64,000 nt of DNA from Streptomyces sp. NBC_01454 (GTDB lineage Bacteria > Actinomycetota > Actinomycetes > Streptomycetales > Streptomycetaceae), in the NCBI RefSeq assembly GCF_036227565.1, contig NZ_CP109461.1, positions 310,001 through 374,000 of the forward strand, read 5' to 3'. The translations under genes were made by a program, and so were the position numbers. Positions 8,978 through 18,119 of the stretch are shown here, piece by piece. The number at the start of each line of letters is the position of its first letter. The first letter of the stretch is position 1. Below the pieces are notes generated by a model. That model had not been told where the DNA came from, searched no databases, and was given only the letters and a program-made list of their open reading frames with translations.

Positions 8978-9153
8978 GCCGCCGCGGGTGCGGAGTGGGC
9001 GCCGGAGCGGCGTCCGTCCGCGGCCCGGATCCAGTTGCGCAGCGTCTCAGTGCTCACTCCGAGGTCGGCGGCGACCGACTTGATCGTCGCTCCCGGACGC
9101 GACCGGTACAACGCGACCGCGTCCGCCTTGAACTCGGCGGGGTAGTGCTTCAT
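8978..9153 (-). pseudogene. IS3-family OrfA, N-terminal fragment
   Basis: From the ATG at 9153 the minus strand reads MKHYPAEFKADAVALYRSRP and then VAADLGVSTETLRNWIR. This is the helix-turn-helix that binds IS3 ends. After about 58 residues it runs into the terminal repeat of the IS3 copy ending at 8977, which truncated it. Upstream (9154-9212) is leader sequence with a TTGGACACC stretch typical of IS3 termini. Confidence 0.75.
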
Positions 9154-9222
9154 CCCCACAGGGACTCCGTTCTCCTGGACCATCAAGATCCGATTCTCTC
9201 CGGTGTCCAAAACCCACGAGCC

Positions 9223-9668
9223 GGAGTCACAAGAGCACATGACCCCATAACTTAGTTCCTGCGTGTACCGCGCTGTGGTGTGGGAGAGCCTGTGGTCAGG
9301 CGCCGGTTGTTTGACGCTTCCTGCGTTGCGGTGGGCAGTCGGACGCTCCTTGCGGTCGGCGCCTGCCCGACCACTTGGCTCTGTGGGTCCCGTGGGCCGG
9401 CTGCTGGAAGAGGTGGGGCCGGTCGTGGTCAGGTGGCGGCGTTCAGGGCGCAGGCATCCGTCCGTCTGATTGGTGGGTCCGGGGGTGCCTGGTCTGGACT
9501 CGCTGTGGTGTTTGTGGGCCTGTTTTGCGGCAGGAGCCGTCCCCCGTAGTTGCGTTACGGGGGACGGCTCTTGTGTTGGGTTGTTCGCCAGCCCGGTTGG
9601 GTCAGGCGGTTCAGGTGAGTGCTGCGGGCTTCCGGCTGTGCACGTTCACGTGTACGCCAGAGGCATCG
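9223..9668 (-). other. Downstream region of propeller gene, no gene
   Basis: The plus-strand frames here are GC-bias artefacts. The only clear structure is the hairpin at 9534-9570. The whole stretch is repeated downstream of the second gene copy (57519-57966), which argues that it travels as part of the module. Confidence 0.6.
9534..9570 (-). terminator. Terminator of propeller gene copy 1
   Basis: A perfect 15-bp stem (arm GAGCCGTCCCCCGTA) with a 7-nt loop lies 99 bp beyond the stop codon. On the minus strand it is followed by a short A/G-rich stretch rather than a U-tract. The same hairpin is conserved at 57617-57653. Confidence 0.75.
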
Positions 9669-12600
9669 TCAGCTGATGATGCAGGGGGTGAGGGTGTTGG
9701 AGGAGGTGAGGAATCCTCCGGGGACGGGGGTGGTTGCGGTGTAGCCGGAGGCGAGTTGGAAGACGGTGAGGTGGGCGAGGCAGGTGGCGTTGCCGAAGGT
9801 GTCGGCGACGGCGGTGCACAGGACGGGTCCGCTGGGTCCGTCGGAGTGGAAGGTGACGGTTGATCCGGGGGTGGCGCCGGTGGCGGTGAGGGTGGTGTGG
9901 GCGAAGGACCAGGGCAGCGGGGGGAAGTCCAGCGTGTAGCAGGCCGGGTGCGCCGTGAACGTACCGCCGGAGGGTTGGACGGTGACGGTGACCGGTGTGG
10001 AGGTGACGTTGGTGCAGGTGCAGGCGGTTCCGGTGGCGGTGACCGTGGCGATGAGGGTGTTGGCGCCGGGGGTGGTGAAGATGACCGGGCTGGTGGCCAC
10101 CCCGGAGGCGTTGGTGAGCGCGAAGCCGATGATCGCACCGTTGCTGGTGAACGTCACCCCCGCGTTCGGCACCGGCGCCCCGTTGCAGGTGACGGTGGCG
10201 GACACGGTGGTGGGCTGGCCCACCGTGACCGTGCCGGCCGGGGGTGTCACGGTGATCAGGCAGCTGGAGGGTGTTTGGACCGTTACCGTGACGGCACCGG
10301 TTGAGGCGGTGGTGCAGGTGTTGCCGGTGTAGACCGCGGTGATGGTGCCGGAGGTCAGGGTGGTGGAGGTGAAGCACGCCTGTCCGGTGCCATCGACGGG
10401 CACGCTTTGGCTCAGGCCGGGGCCGCTGAAGAAGACGGTGCCGGTCGGGGTGGGATCACCGGGCGGGACGGTGATCTGGGCGCAGACGGTCACCGTCTGT
10501 CCGGGGGTGGAGGGGTTGGGGGTGGCGGTGACGGTGGTGGTGGAGGGGATTTGGTTGACGGTGACGGTGACGTTGCCGGTCGAGCCGGTGAACGGTCCGG
10601 TGGGGGTGTAGGTGGCGGTGATGGTGCCGGAGGTCAGGGTGGTGGAGGTGAAGCACGCCTGTCCGGTGCCATCGACGGGCACGGTCTGGTTGAGGCCGCC
10701 GGGGCCGGTGAACACCACGCTGCCGGTGGGGATGGTGGCGCTGGGAGGTGCGGTGGCCACCTGCGCGCACACGGTCACCACCTGCCCGCAGGTGGAGGGG
10801 TTGGGAGTGGCCGTCACCGTCGTGGTGGTCGGGCTGGTGGGGGGGGTGACCGTTACCGTGACGGCACCGGTTGAGGCGGTGGTGCAGGTGTTGCCGGTGT
10901 AGACCGCGGTGATGGTGCCGGAGGTCAGGGTGGTGGAGGTGAAGCACGCCTGTCCGGTGCCATCGACGGGCACGCTTTGGCTCAGGCCGGGGCCGCTGAA
11001 GAAGACGGTGCCGGTCGGGGTGGGATCACCGGGCGGGACGGTGATCTGGGCGCAGACGGTCACCGTCTGTCCGGGGGTGGAGGGGTTGGGGGTGGCGGTG
11101 ACGGTGGTGGTGGAGGGGATTTGGTTGACGGTGACGGTGACGTTGCCGGTCGAGCCGGTGAACGGTCCGGTGGGGGTGTAGGTGGCGGTGATGGTGCCGG
11201 AGGTCAGGGTGGTGGAGGTGAAGCACGCCTGTCCGGTGCCATCGACGGGCACGGTCTGGTTGAGGCCGCCGGGGCCGGTGAACACCACGCTGCCGGTGGG
11301 GATGGTGGCGCTGGGAGGTGCGGTGGCCACCTGCGCGCACACGGTCACCACCTGCCCGCAGGTGGAGGGGTTGGGAGTGGCCGTCACCGTCGTGGTGGTG
11401 CCGGCCGGATTCTGAACAATGTCAACGGTACCGGTGGACTGTGTGAAGCACGTATTGCCGCTGTAGGCGGCGGTGATGGTGCCGGCCGACAAGGTGCTGG
11501 AGGTGAAGCACGCCTGTCCGGTGGGGTCCACCGGCACGGTCTGATTCAGCCCGCCGGGGCCGGTGAAGACCACGCTGCCGACCGGAACCCCCGCACCAGG
11601 AGCGGTCGCCGCAACCTGGGCGCAGACCATCACTGACTGTCCCGGACCGGAGGGATTCGGTGTCGCCGTGACCGTCGTGGTGGTCGCTGATGGGGTGACG
11701 GTCAGCGGTGCGAGAGGCGAGCCTGAGCCGAGGTAGTTGCTGTCGCCGCTGTAGACGGCCGACACCTGGTGTGTGCCGGCATCAAGTGGGGTGCTGAGAG
11801 TGACGGTGGCCTGGCCGGTCGGGTCCAGAGTGCCGGTCAGTGCCGGGCCGTCATCGCTGACGATGAACGTCACCGTTCCCGTCGGAACGGGAGTGCCACC
11901 GGGCGGAACTGTGGACACCTGCGCCGTCAGCGTCACCGGCTGACCGCACGGCACCGGATTCGGGCTCACCGACACCACCGTCGACGACGTCGGCTGCGCC
12001 GTGAAGGTGTAGTTCAGCGCGTTGCTCGGCCCACCGGGAGTGGTCACGGTCACCGGCACGGTGCCCGACCCCGCAGGAGCCGTCACCGTCAGCGACATAC
12101 CACCCGGGCTCACCACGATGCTCGTTCCCGGCGTGGCCCCGAACAGCACCTGTGTCGCGCCGGTCAGGTCAGTGCCCGTGATGGTCACCGTATTGCCCCC
12201 TGCGGGCACTCCCTGCGCCGGACTGAGGAAGATCAGATGCGGGACCGGCGGAAACACACTCACGTCATTCGAGCCACTGTTGGTGACGTAGATGTTGCCG
12301 TTGGGCGCCACCGCCACCCCAAACGGATTGGTGCCGGCGGGGAGGGTGGTCCTGACGGTGTTGGTGGCACTGTCGATCACCGTCACATCGCCCGAGGTAC
12401 CGTTGGCGACGTAGACGATGCCGTTGGGCGCCACCGCCACCGCCCGCGGATTGGTGCCGGCGGGGAGGGTGGTGGTGACGGTGTTGGTGGCACTGTCGAT
12501 CACCGTCACATCGCCCGAGCCGAAGTTGGCGACGTAGACGTTGCCGTTGGGCGCCACCGCCACCGCCCGCGGACCGGTGCCGGCAGTGAGTGTGGTGATG

Positions 12601-13349
12601 ACGGCGTTGGTGGCACTGTTGATCACCGTCACATTGCCCGAGCCGGTGTTGGTGACGTAGACGTTGCCGTTGGGCGCCACCGCCACCCCAAACGGAATGC
12701 CGCCGGCGGGGAGGGTGGTGGTGACGGTGTTGGTGGCACTGTCGATCACCGTCACATTGCCCGAGGTACCGTTGGCGACGTAGACGTTGCCGTTGGGCGC
12801 CACCGCCACCCCCCGCGGACCGGTGCCGGCAGTGAGTGTGGTGGTGACGGTGTTGGTGGCACTGTCGATCACCGTCACATCGTTCGAGTTCGCGTTGGTG
12901 ACGTAGACGTTGCCGTTGGGCGCCACCGCCACCGCACCCGGACCGTTGCCGGCGGTGAGGGTAGCGATGACGGCGTTGGTGGCACTGTTGATCACCGTCA
13001 CATTGTCCGAGACGAAGTTGGTGACGTAGACGTTGCCGTTGGGCGCCACCGCCACCGCCAGCGGACTGGTGCCGGCGGGGAGGGTAGCGATGACGGCGTT
13101 GGAGGCACTGTCGATCACCGTCACATCGCCCGAGCCATTGTTGGCGACGTAGACGTTGCCGTTGGGCGCCGCCGCCACCGCCTCCGGATTGGTGCCGGCG
13201 GGGAGGGTGACAGCGGCGAGCAGCGCCATGCGCTGCTGCGCTCCAGCCACGCTCCCGGCACCGAGCGCGGCCAGCCCTGCAACTGCTTGCCCTTGGGCGA
13301 GAAGAGCGGAGATCTGCGGCGGCAGCCACAGTTGTGCGTTTGTGTTCAT
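9669..13349 (-). CDS. Large YVTN beta-propeller / IPT / Ig-repeat protein, copy 1
   Basis: 1226 residues from the ATG at 13349 (GAGAGG about 10 nt upstream); a longer in-frame start at 13547 is unlikely. After a 45-residue alanine-rich leader, eight 43-45-residue repeats of the form AVAPNGNVYVAN...VTVIDSATNTV (about residues 48-395) should form a YVTN/YncE-type propeller. Next come an IPT/TIG domain (about 400-490) and Ig-like Big_3/Big_5-type repeats, several sharing TVTATPNPS, VCAQV and GQACFTS with a conserved Cys pair. The C-terminal cap is Cys-rich and ends TPCIIS. This architecture suggests an extracellular adhesin or wall-associated protein. I see no clear Sec signal, LPXTG motif or lipobox, so the export route is unknown. 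Ig units 3-4 are duplicated exactly in this copy. Confidence 0.85.
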   Translation of the reverse strand: MNTNAQLWLPPQISALLAQGQAVAGLAALGAGSVAGAQQRMALLAAVTLPAGTNPEAVAAAPNGNVYVANNGSGDVTVIDSASNAVIATLPAGTSPLAVAVAPNGNVYVTNFVSDNVTVINSATNAVIATLTAGNGPGAVAVAPNGNVYVTNANSNDVTVIDSATNTVTTTLTAGTGPRGVAVAPNGNVYVANGTSGNVTVIDSATNTVTTTLPAGGIPFGVAVAPNGNVYVTNTGSGNVTVINSATNAVITTLTAGTGPRAVAVAPNGNVYVANFGSGDVTVIDSATNTVTTTLPAGTNPRAVAVAPNGIVYVANGTSGDVTVIDSATNTVRTTLPAGTNPFGVAVAPNGNIYVTNSGSNDVSVFPPVPHLIFLSPAQGVPAGGNTVTITGTDLTGATQVLFGATPGTSIVVSPGGMSLTVTAPAGSGTVPVTVTTPGGPSNALNYTFTAQPTSSTVVSVSPNPVPCGQPVTLTAQVSTVPPGGTPVPTGTVTFIVSDDGPALTGTLDPTGQATVTLSTPLDAGTHQVSAVYSGDSNYLGSGSPLAPLTVTPSATTTTVTATPNPSGPGQSVMVCAQVAATAPGAGVPVGSVVFTGPGGLNQTVPVDPTGQACFTSSTLSAGTITAAYSGNTCFTQSTGTVDIVQNPAGTTTTVTATPNPSTCGQVVTVCAQVATAPPSATIPTGSVVFTGPGGLNQTVPVDGTGQACFTSTTLTSGTITATYTPTGPFTGSTGNVTVTVNQIPSTTTVTATPNPSTPGQTVTVCAQITVPPGDPTPTGTVFFSGPGLSQSVPVDGTGQACFTSTTLTSGTITAVYTGNTCTTASTGAVTVTVTPPTSPTTTTVTATPNPSTCGQVVTVCAQVATAPPSATIPTGSVVFTGPGGLNQTVPVDGTGQACFTSTTLTSGTITATYTPTGPFTGSTGNVTVTVNQIPSTTTVTATPNPSTPGQTVTVCAQITVPPGDPTPTGTVFFSGPGLSQSVPVDGTGQACFTSTTLTSGTITAVYTGNTCTTASTGAVTVTVQTPSSCLITVTPPAGTVTVGQPTTVSATVTCNGAPVPNAGVTFTSNGAIIGFALTNASGVATSPVIFTTPGANTLIATVTATGTACTCTNVTSTPVTVTVQPSGGTFTAHPACYTLDFPPLPWSFAHTTLTATGATPGSTVTFHSDGPSGPVLCTAVADTFGNATCLAHLTVFQLASGYTATTPVPGGFLTSSNTLTPCIIS
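10278..11401 (-). repeat. In-frame tandem duplication, 570-bp unit
   Basis: 10278-10831 and 10848-11401 are identical by eye at a spacing of 570 bp (190 codons). Each unit encodes a pair of Ig-like domains, one with TGPFTGSTGNVTV and one with TGNTCTTASTGAV. The inverted gene copy at 54408 has a single unit, which accounts for the length difference between the proteins (1226 versus 1036 residues). Confidence 0.92.
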
Positions 13350-13755
13350 GGTCAGGGAGCCTCTCGATTCGCTCTGAGCGGCACTGCCCATGCGGCCGAG
13401 GTACGGACAACGCCAGATGACGTCGGCACCAGAACGCCTTGCTCCCGAAAGGGCGGCACCACACAGCACGAACGAACCGAATGATCGCATAGTGGCCTGC
13501 TCATCCAGGAGGGATGGGCAGCCCACCGGTTCACATCCATTAGGCATCTGGCACGACAGTCAACCAACCCTTCAGACGCACATTCACCCGACCGGCCCAC
13601 CACCCCCGCCCAACTCTCCACAACGCAGAGCCCCACAGCACCAGAGCAAGACAGCAAAATCCCCCACCTGCACAGCCGAGGAGACCGACCTTCCCTCACC
13701 GCGTAGAAACCGTGACTGCAGGGGGCTTGATCACCTGGCCTGTTCTCTTGGCCGG
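13350..13755. other. Upstream region of propeller gene copy 1
   Basis: No gene. The minus strand has a TTGACT box about 200 nt before the ATG (around 13560) without a convincing -10 hexamer. The region up to 13724 is conserved upstream of the second copy, so the promoter is probably inside it. From 13725 the sequence is the truncated left flank of an IS21 element. Confidence 0.4.
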
Positions 13756-13810
13756 GTGAAGACGAAAGAGGTCGGGTGGCCCGGAGGGATCTCACCTCCG
13801 GGCTCCCTCA

Positions 13811-13844
13811 GAACGGAGCGTGACAATCTCTCGTCACTCCGCTC
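13811..13844 (-). ncRNA. Domain V of group II intron 1
   Basis: A 34-nt hairpin on the minus strand that begins GAGCGGAGTGACGAGAG and ends CGCTCCGTTC. It has the catalytic-helix pairing and the GNRA-like tip expected of domain V. Confidence 0.9.
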
Positions 13845-13856
13845 TTGTCGTCCTGG

Positions 13857-15110
13857 TCACCACACGTCCGGCATCCATGCCCAGTGGGCGAAGAGCCTGG
13901 GGTACTGGCGGATCACGCGTTTCCAGCACCTGTGGGCCTTCTTGAATGCCCGGAGCCGCTTGTACTTCCTGCGGACCCAGCGCAACATGTAGGCATTAAT
14001 GCGCTGGAGGAGGGGATACAGCGCGGAGCGACAGAACGCGCCGAAGTACTGCATCCACCCGCGTACAACGGGGTTGATCCGCTGGGCGAGTTCGGTGAAG
14101 GTGAACTGGGTCTTCCGGTGCAGCCGCCACGAGCGGACTTCCCGGCTGATCTTCTTCTTGGCGTCCTTGCTGATCGCGGGCAGGAAGCTGGTGAAGTTCT
14201 CACCGTCCCTGTTCCGCGCCCCGCGGGCTCGGAACGTGAATCCGAGGAAGGTGAACGACGTGTTCTCGTACGAGCCACGTCGCCTCCCATCCTTGAGGTA
14301 CACGATCCTGGTCTTGTCGGGATGCAGCCGCAGCCCGACTTCTTCCATCCTGTCCGTGAGCCCTGCCAACACCCTCCGCGCCTGGCGGATGTTGATGCAG
14401 TGCACGACCGCGTCGTCGGCATAGCGTTCGAACGTGACGTCCGGGTGGTTCCGGGCGAGCCACATGTCAAACGCGTAGTGCATGAACAGGTTCGCCAGCA
14501 CGGGCGAAACCGCCGATCCCTGAGAGGTTCCTTGGCTCCGCTTCTGCAAGGTGCCGTCGGGCAGTTGAAGCGGCGCTTCGAGCCACCGCTTAACATACAA
14601 CTTCACCCAAACGGCGTCGGTGTGAGCCTCCACAGCCTTGACAACGAGGTCCCACCGGACGCTGTCGAAGAACTTCTGAATATCGAGATCGATAACCCAG
14701 TTGTCCTTCCAGCAGCGCCGTCGGCAGGTTTCCACCGCGTCAAGGGCCGACCGATAAGGTCGATATCCGTAGGAATCCTTGTGGAACACAGGCTCCACGC
14801 GGACTGCCAGGTGTCTGGCTACTACGGTTTGCGCCACACGATCCGCCACGGTGGGAATGCCGAGCATTCTCGTGCCTCCACCATGCTGCTTCGGGATCTC
14901 CACCGCACGCACCGGAGGAGGAAAGTACGTCCCTGACGACATCCTGTTCCAGATTCTATAAAGGTTGCCCTTCAGATCCTCCTCGAAGTCGTCGATGGAC
15001 TGCCCATCCACCCCTGGTGCTCCCTGATTCCTTTTCACCTCCCGATATGCCTCCAGTACTTCCCACTTGGAGATACTGAACGGCTTGTCCGGTGCTTTCA
15101 GCTTGTCCAT
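13857..15110 (-). CDS. ltrA: Group II intron reverse transcriptase/maturase (intron 1)
   Basis: About 417 residues from ATG 15110 (GGGAGGAG just upstream; a start at 15146 is possible). RT blocks are in order: KRNQGAPGVDGQ, the SYGYRPYRSALDAV region, FFDSVRWDL, then the catalytic RYADDAVVHC, followed by a GIIM maturase domain (FTFLGFTFRARG, LAQRINPVVRGWMQYFG). The ORF ends LFAHWAWMPDVW, and no HNH domain follows. It acts with its own intron RNA in splicing and retrohoming. It is close in sequence and length to the RT of intron 2 and appears intact. Confidence 0.92.
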   Translation of the reverse strand: MDKLKAPDKPFSISKWEVLEAYREVKRNQGAPGVDGQSIDDFEEDLKGNLYRIWNRMSSGTYFPPPVRAVEIPKQHGGGTRMLGIPTVADRVAQTVVARHLAVRVEPVFHKDSYGYRPYRSALDAVETCRRRCWKDNWVIDLDIQKFFDSVRWDLVVKAVEAHTDAVWVKLYVKRWLEAPLQLPDGTLQKRSQGTSQGSAVSPVLANLFMHYAFDMWLARNHPDVTFERYADDAVVHCINIRQARRVLAGLTDRMEEVGLRLHPDKTRIVYLKDGRRRGSYENTSFTFLGFTFRARGARNRDGENFTSFLPAISKDAKKKISREVRSWRLHRKTQFTFTELAQRINPVVRGWMQYFGAFCRSALYPLLQRINAYMLRWVRRKYKRLRAFKKAHRCWKRVIRQYPRLFAHWAWMPDVW

Positions 15111-15956
15111 CGGCTCCTCCCGGAGAACGTCCGGTTGACCTGACACACACAGCCACGGATGACCCGGTCCCTTCGCTCCACCCCCATTACAGAGGCTTCG
15201 GCACTACTACGGACCGGTCCGCCAACGCGTCCCGCGACGGTACTCAGCTCCTTGCGGTTCAGCCGCTTGGAGGGCTCCCTCTCGCACTACCCTTGGGCGA
15301 GTGCTGTGTCGGGACGTGCCTTCCCACGTTCCATGCGAGAGCGGCAGATCAGGCTCACGCCACCTCCATGCCGGACACCGCCTGACCAGTAGACAGGTTT
15401 CCCGTCAGGCTTATCCCGGACACAATCTCAGGGCCCGGTTTCGATGCCACTTGATTCTCCATAACGACACTTCAGCAGTGGTTCACTTGCGTTCGTCTTC
15501 CTGATCCCTACCTGACGCCTCTCGGGCGCCTTTTCCACATCGCTCACCACGGTCGCGTCACCGCTTCCGCAGCATGTGGGGGTTTGAAGCCTCCTCCTGC
15601 AAGGCGGCTCCGAAGGGCCAATTCCTTCATCTCTCACATAGCATCGCTTTGAGAGAGCTTGCCTACATTGCGCGCTCCTTCCACGTTCGTGGCACACGAG
15701 ATCATGGAGATTCTTGAAGCGTTCGATCTCACGGGCAGTTACCGTGCGGCGGCCGAGCTGGCCGGCTGTGACCACCACACCGTGCAGCGATATGTGGAAC
15801 TTCGGGGCAAGGGCAGCGACCCGACCCGGCGCCAGCAACGGCCGAAGATGATCGACGATTACCTGCCGAAGATCGAGGAACTCATCGAGCGGTCCGGCGG
15901 CTGTCCGCGTACTCGTTGAAGTGCTCAGCCAAGTACAGATAAACGTGCTCAGCTGT

Positions 15957-16922
15957 CAGGCGACATCGGTCTCGCCCTCGGGTTCCACGGCCGGTGTCCA
16001 GGCCGAGGCCGGGATCTTGAGGACGGCCTGGTGGATGGCGCCGGTGATGGTCATGCCGACCGAGTACGACAGTCACCGCCCGTGCTGGGCGAGCCAGGCG
16101 GCGAACTCGTGGGTGCCGCCGCCGGAGTCGGTACGGATCAAGGTCTGCCGGCCGCGCCTCAACCGCTTCGGCAGCTGGGCCAGGGCCAGCTTGGTGGCCT
16201 CGATGTGGTCCGCGGCAGTGTTGGAGCCGGCGTTGCCGGGCCGCAGCATGCCCACGACCTGCTCGCCGGACCCGCCCCGGCCGTGGTCGACGAACCCCAT
16301 CAGCGGGTGGTGGCCGAAGGTCCTCTTCCAGGTCGCGGCGTCCTGCTTCTCGGAGTGCGCCAGGACGAGGACCCCGTCGATGTCCACGATCACCTGCCCG
16401 CCCGCGTCCGGCGCCGCATCGCCAGCCAACTTCCAGACGTGTTCACGCACTTCGGCCCGGGCCATGCGGAGTGCGGCCAGACCCCGCTTCCCTCCTGCGG
16501 CCAGTCGGCCGATCAGTCGGGAGACCGTCGGAACGGAGGCCACCGGACCGAACACGGCCGGCTCCGCCCGCAGCATGCCCACGTCGGCGAGGCAGCCCCA
16601 CCCAGCGCGACCGCGAAGGCGACGTCCAGAATGGCCCTCCCCGGGTCGTGGACGGCCCGCTGCTTGCGCCACGGGGCGAGCGCAGCGGACATCGCCTGGT
16701 CAAGGCCGGTCTTGCGGATCGTCTCCACCAGCAGCACGGCCCCTGCCTGAGAGACCGCCCCGCGACCGCCGACCTCGACACGAACATGCGGGTACGACCC
16801 GATACGCTTCTTCACCTGGGAAGTGCTTCTTTTCCCTGCAGCAAGCCCTATCGTTACAGGTCAGGGGCACTTCCCGTGTTTTTGATCAAGCCTCGGACAG
16901 TCCGCTTCATGAAAGCGCGAGG
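15957..16922 (-). pseudogene. IS1380-family transposase remnant
   Basis: Reads like the complete transposase at 18444-19871: GSYPHVRVEVGGRGAVSQAG, PAVFGPVASVPTVSRLIGRL, VDIDGVLVLAHSEKQDA and HPLMGFVDHGRGGSGEQVV are all present. A frameshift near 16590 separates the N-terminal part. A TGG-to-TGA change sits at about 16074, where the intact copy has GRWLSYSVGM. The C-terminal half is lost at 15957. The outer IS1380 terminus (ctttcatgaagcg on the minus strand) is preserved and ends at 16922, again next to TTAG. Confidence 0.85.
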
Positions 16923-17066
16923 TTAGCTTGCCATGGCTGCCGTCACTGACGTGACATGAACTCCATCTCCTCCCGAAGTGAAGTCTCCGGACACGCCGGG
17001 GCGATCCAGACCGACAAGCTCATCCGCCGCGGCACCACAAATCCGTGCAGGCCCTCGAAGCCGACA

Positions 17067-18119
17067 TCAGGGCTTGGGCCCAGACCTGGAATCCGTGACA
17101 TTCACCATCGGAGCGCCGCGACGGGGCGGGAAGGGGCCTGACATGTCTTCGCTGTGAACCTGACAGGTTGACGGGTCCTCAGATGCTGGGGCAGTAGAGG
17201 AGGACGAAACTGCCTGCGAGACAGTTGCACGCACCGTACCTTCTTCGTCATCCGTCACTGTTGCGAGCATCTCCCGGAAATTTACCATCTGGTTACTAAT
17301 ATGGTCGCGACGCTTGGCGAGTACCGCAACCTCCCGCTCAGCCTCACTACGAATCTGCTCTGCCTGAGTTTTGGCAGCTGCCACAATTTCTGCCGCATAG
17401 AGATCTGATGTCTCTAGCGTTTGACGGGCTCTTCGTTCCGCATCCGTGCGTCGCTTTTCTGCCTCCAAGCGCATCTGTTCTGCGCGTTGCCCGTTCGCAG
17501 AGAGGGCCATCTCTGCCTTCTCCTCGCGCGAAGCAATGGAACGCTCCGACTGCTCGCGTCGCTTGGCGAGATTCGACTCAAATTCAGCAGCGGCCTGAGA
17601 GGCCTTGGCTCGCCACTCCTCGAAGAGAACTCCAGCTTCCTCGCGCTTGGCCTGCGCTTCCTTGAGGGCCTCGGTGCGCAGCGCCTCAGCCTCACTCTTT
17701 GCTTCCGCGACGAGGCGGTCACACTCTTGCTCTGCCGCCAATTCCCGCCGGGTTGTCTCTGATTCCGCCTCCTCCCGCAGCTGCAAAGCCGCCGCTTCAG
17801 CTGTCTGACGCTGCCGATCTGCAGCGTCCCTAATATCCTGCGCCTCCTCTTCTGCGAGGTGCAGGATCTCCTCGATGCGCTTCCCCAGGCCGGCATAGGG
17901 CGAAACGGTGTCGTCTTCCTGATCCTGATTACTCTGCGTATCGAGGTGAAGCTCCTCAATCCGCTGTTCCAGCGATTTGACCGATGCCTGTGCGATCTCA
18001 CGGTCTGCGACGGCGGTATCGCGCTCGGAGACAAGCGCCGCGATGCGGTCTCTCACTTGCTCGCAGTCGTACCCTCGCCGCGCAACCCTGAGGTCGGAGG
18101 AATGAAGTGTTTGGCTCAT
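17067..18119 (-). CDS. DivIVA/FilP-like coiled-coil protein
   Basis: 350 residues. A short N-terminal DivIVA-like motif (RRGYDCEQVRDRIAALVSER) is followed by an almost uninterrupted Ala/Glu/Arg/Gln-rich coiled coil (about residues 25-290) and a Pro-rich tail. It resembles the Streptomyces proteins labelled cellulose-binding or FilP/Scy-like, which form cytoskeletal filaments in polar growth; that role here is inference. The ATG at 18119 has a weak GGGA upstream. It looks richer in A/T codons than its neighbours and stands alone between two IS1380 copies, suggesting acquired DNA. The minus strand upstream has a TAGAAT box near 18154 that could be a -10. No frame damage is visible. Confidence 0.8.
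   Translation of the reverse strand: MSQTLHSSDLRVARRGYDCEQVRDRIAALVSERDTAVADREIAQASVKSLEQRIEELHLDTQSNQDQEDDTVSPYAGLGKRIEEILHLAEEEAQDIRDAADRQRQTAEAAALQLREEAESETTRRELAAEQECDRLVAEAKSEAEALRTEALKEAQAKREEAGVLFEEWRAKASQAAAEFESNLAKRREQSERSIASREEKAEMALSANGQRAEQMRLEAEKRRTDAERRARQTLETSDLYAAEIVAAAKTQAEQIRSEAEREVAVLAKRRDHISNQMVNFREMLATVTDDEEGTVRATVSQAVSSSSTAPASEDPSTCQVHSEDMSGPFPPRRGAPMVNVTDSRSGPKP

Larger units (their letters stand above)
9213..13724 (-). repeat. Large inverted repeat, copy 1 (propeller/Ig protein module)
   Basis: This 4.5-kb block recurs in opposite orientation at 54034-57975. The match runs from cccacgag at 9213 to ctgcagggg at 13724 and contains one gene, its upstream region and its terminator. 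The copies differ mainly by a 570-bp tandem duplication present only here and by many changes inside the beta-propeller repeats. The outer end abuts IS3 leader sequence; the inner end abuts an IS21 start. Confidence 0.9.
13771..15697 (-). mobile_element. Group II intron 1, EN-less (RmInt1-like class)
   Basis: 1927 nt. Boundaries come from reconstructing the interrupted istA. The 5' end reads GTGTGCC (GUGYG-type) and the 3' end reads CCACCCGAC. Before the 3' end lie a 34-nt domain V (13811-13844) and a domain VI hairpin containing GGAGGTGAGATCCCTCC. The domain IV ORF is the RT at 13857-15110. The RT has no HNH endonuclease domain, as in RmInt1-type introns, which are known to home into IS elements. 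It is oriented antisense to istA, so it cannot splice from the istA mRNA. Its length is within 10 nt of intron 2. Confidence 0.9.
13756..15907 (+). pseudogene. istA: IS21 istA, split by an antisense group II intron and truncated
   Basis: GTG AAG ACG AAA GAG at 13756-13770 and GAG ATC ATG GAG from 15698 join to VKTKEEIMEILEAFDLTGSY. This matches the start of the complete IstA at 22184-23716 (VKNSEEIMEILEAYDLTGSY). The second exon continues through CDHHTVQRYV and DDYLPKIEELIERSGG and then breaks off at about 15907 into unrelated IS sequence. The intron lies after codon 5, on the opposite strand. Only about 70 of roughly 510 residues remain. Confidence 0.85.

Noticed and set aside
10407..11636. 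Gly-rich plus-strand frames that look like silk or PE-PGRS proteins
   Set aside because: They are antisense to the Ig repeats of the propeller protein and have no ribosome sites or independent conservation.
12260..13210. Regular ~130-bp repeats looking like a repeat array
   Set aside because: They are in-frame codons of the propeller blades, not CRISPR or satellite DNA; there are no unique spacers and the period equals 43-45 codons.
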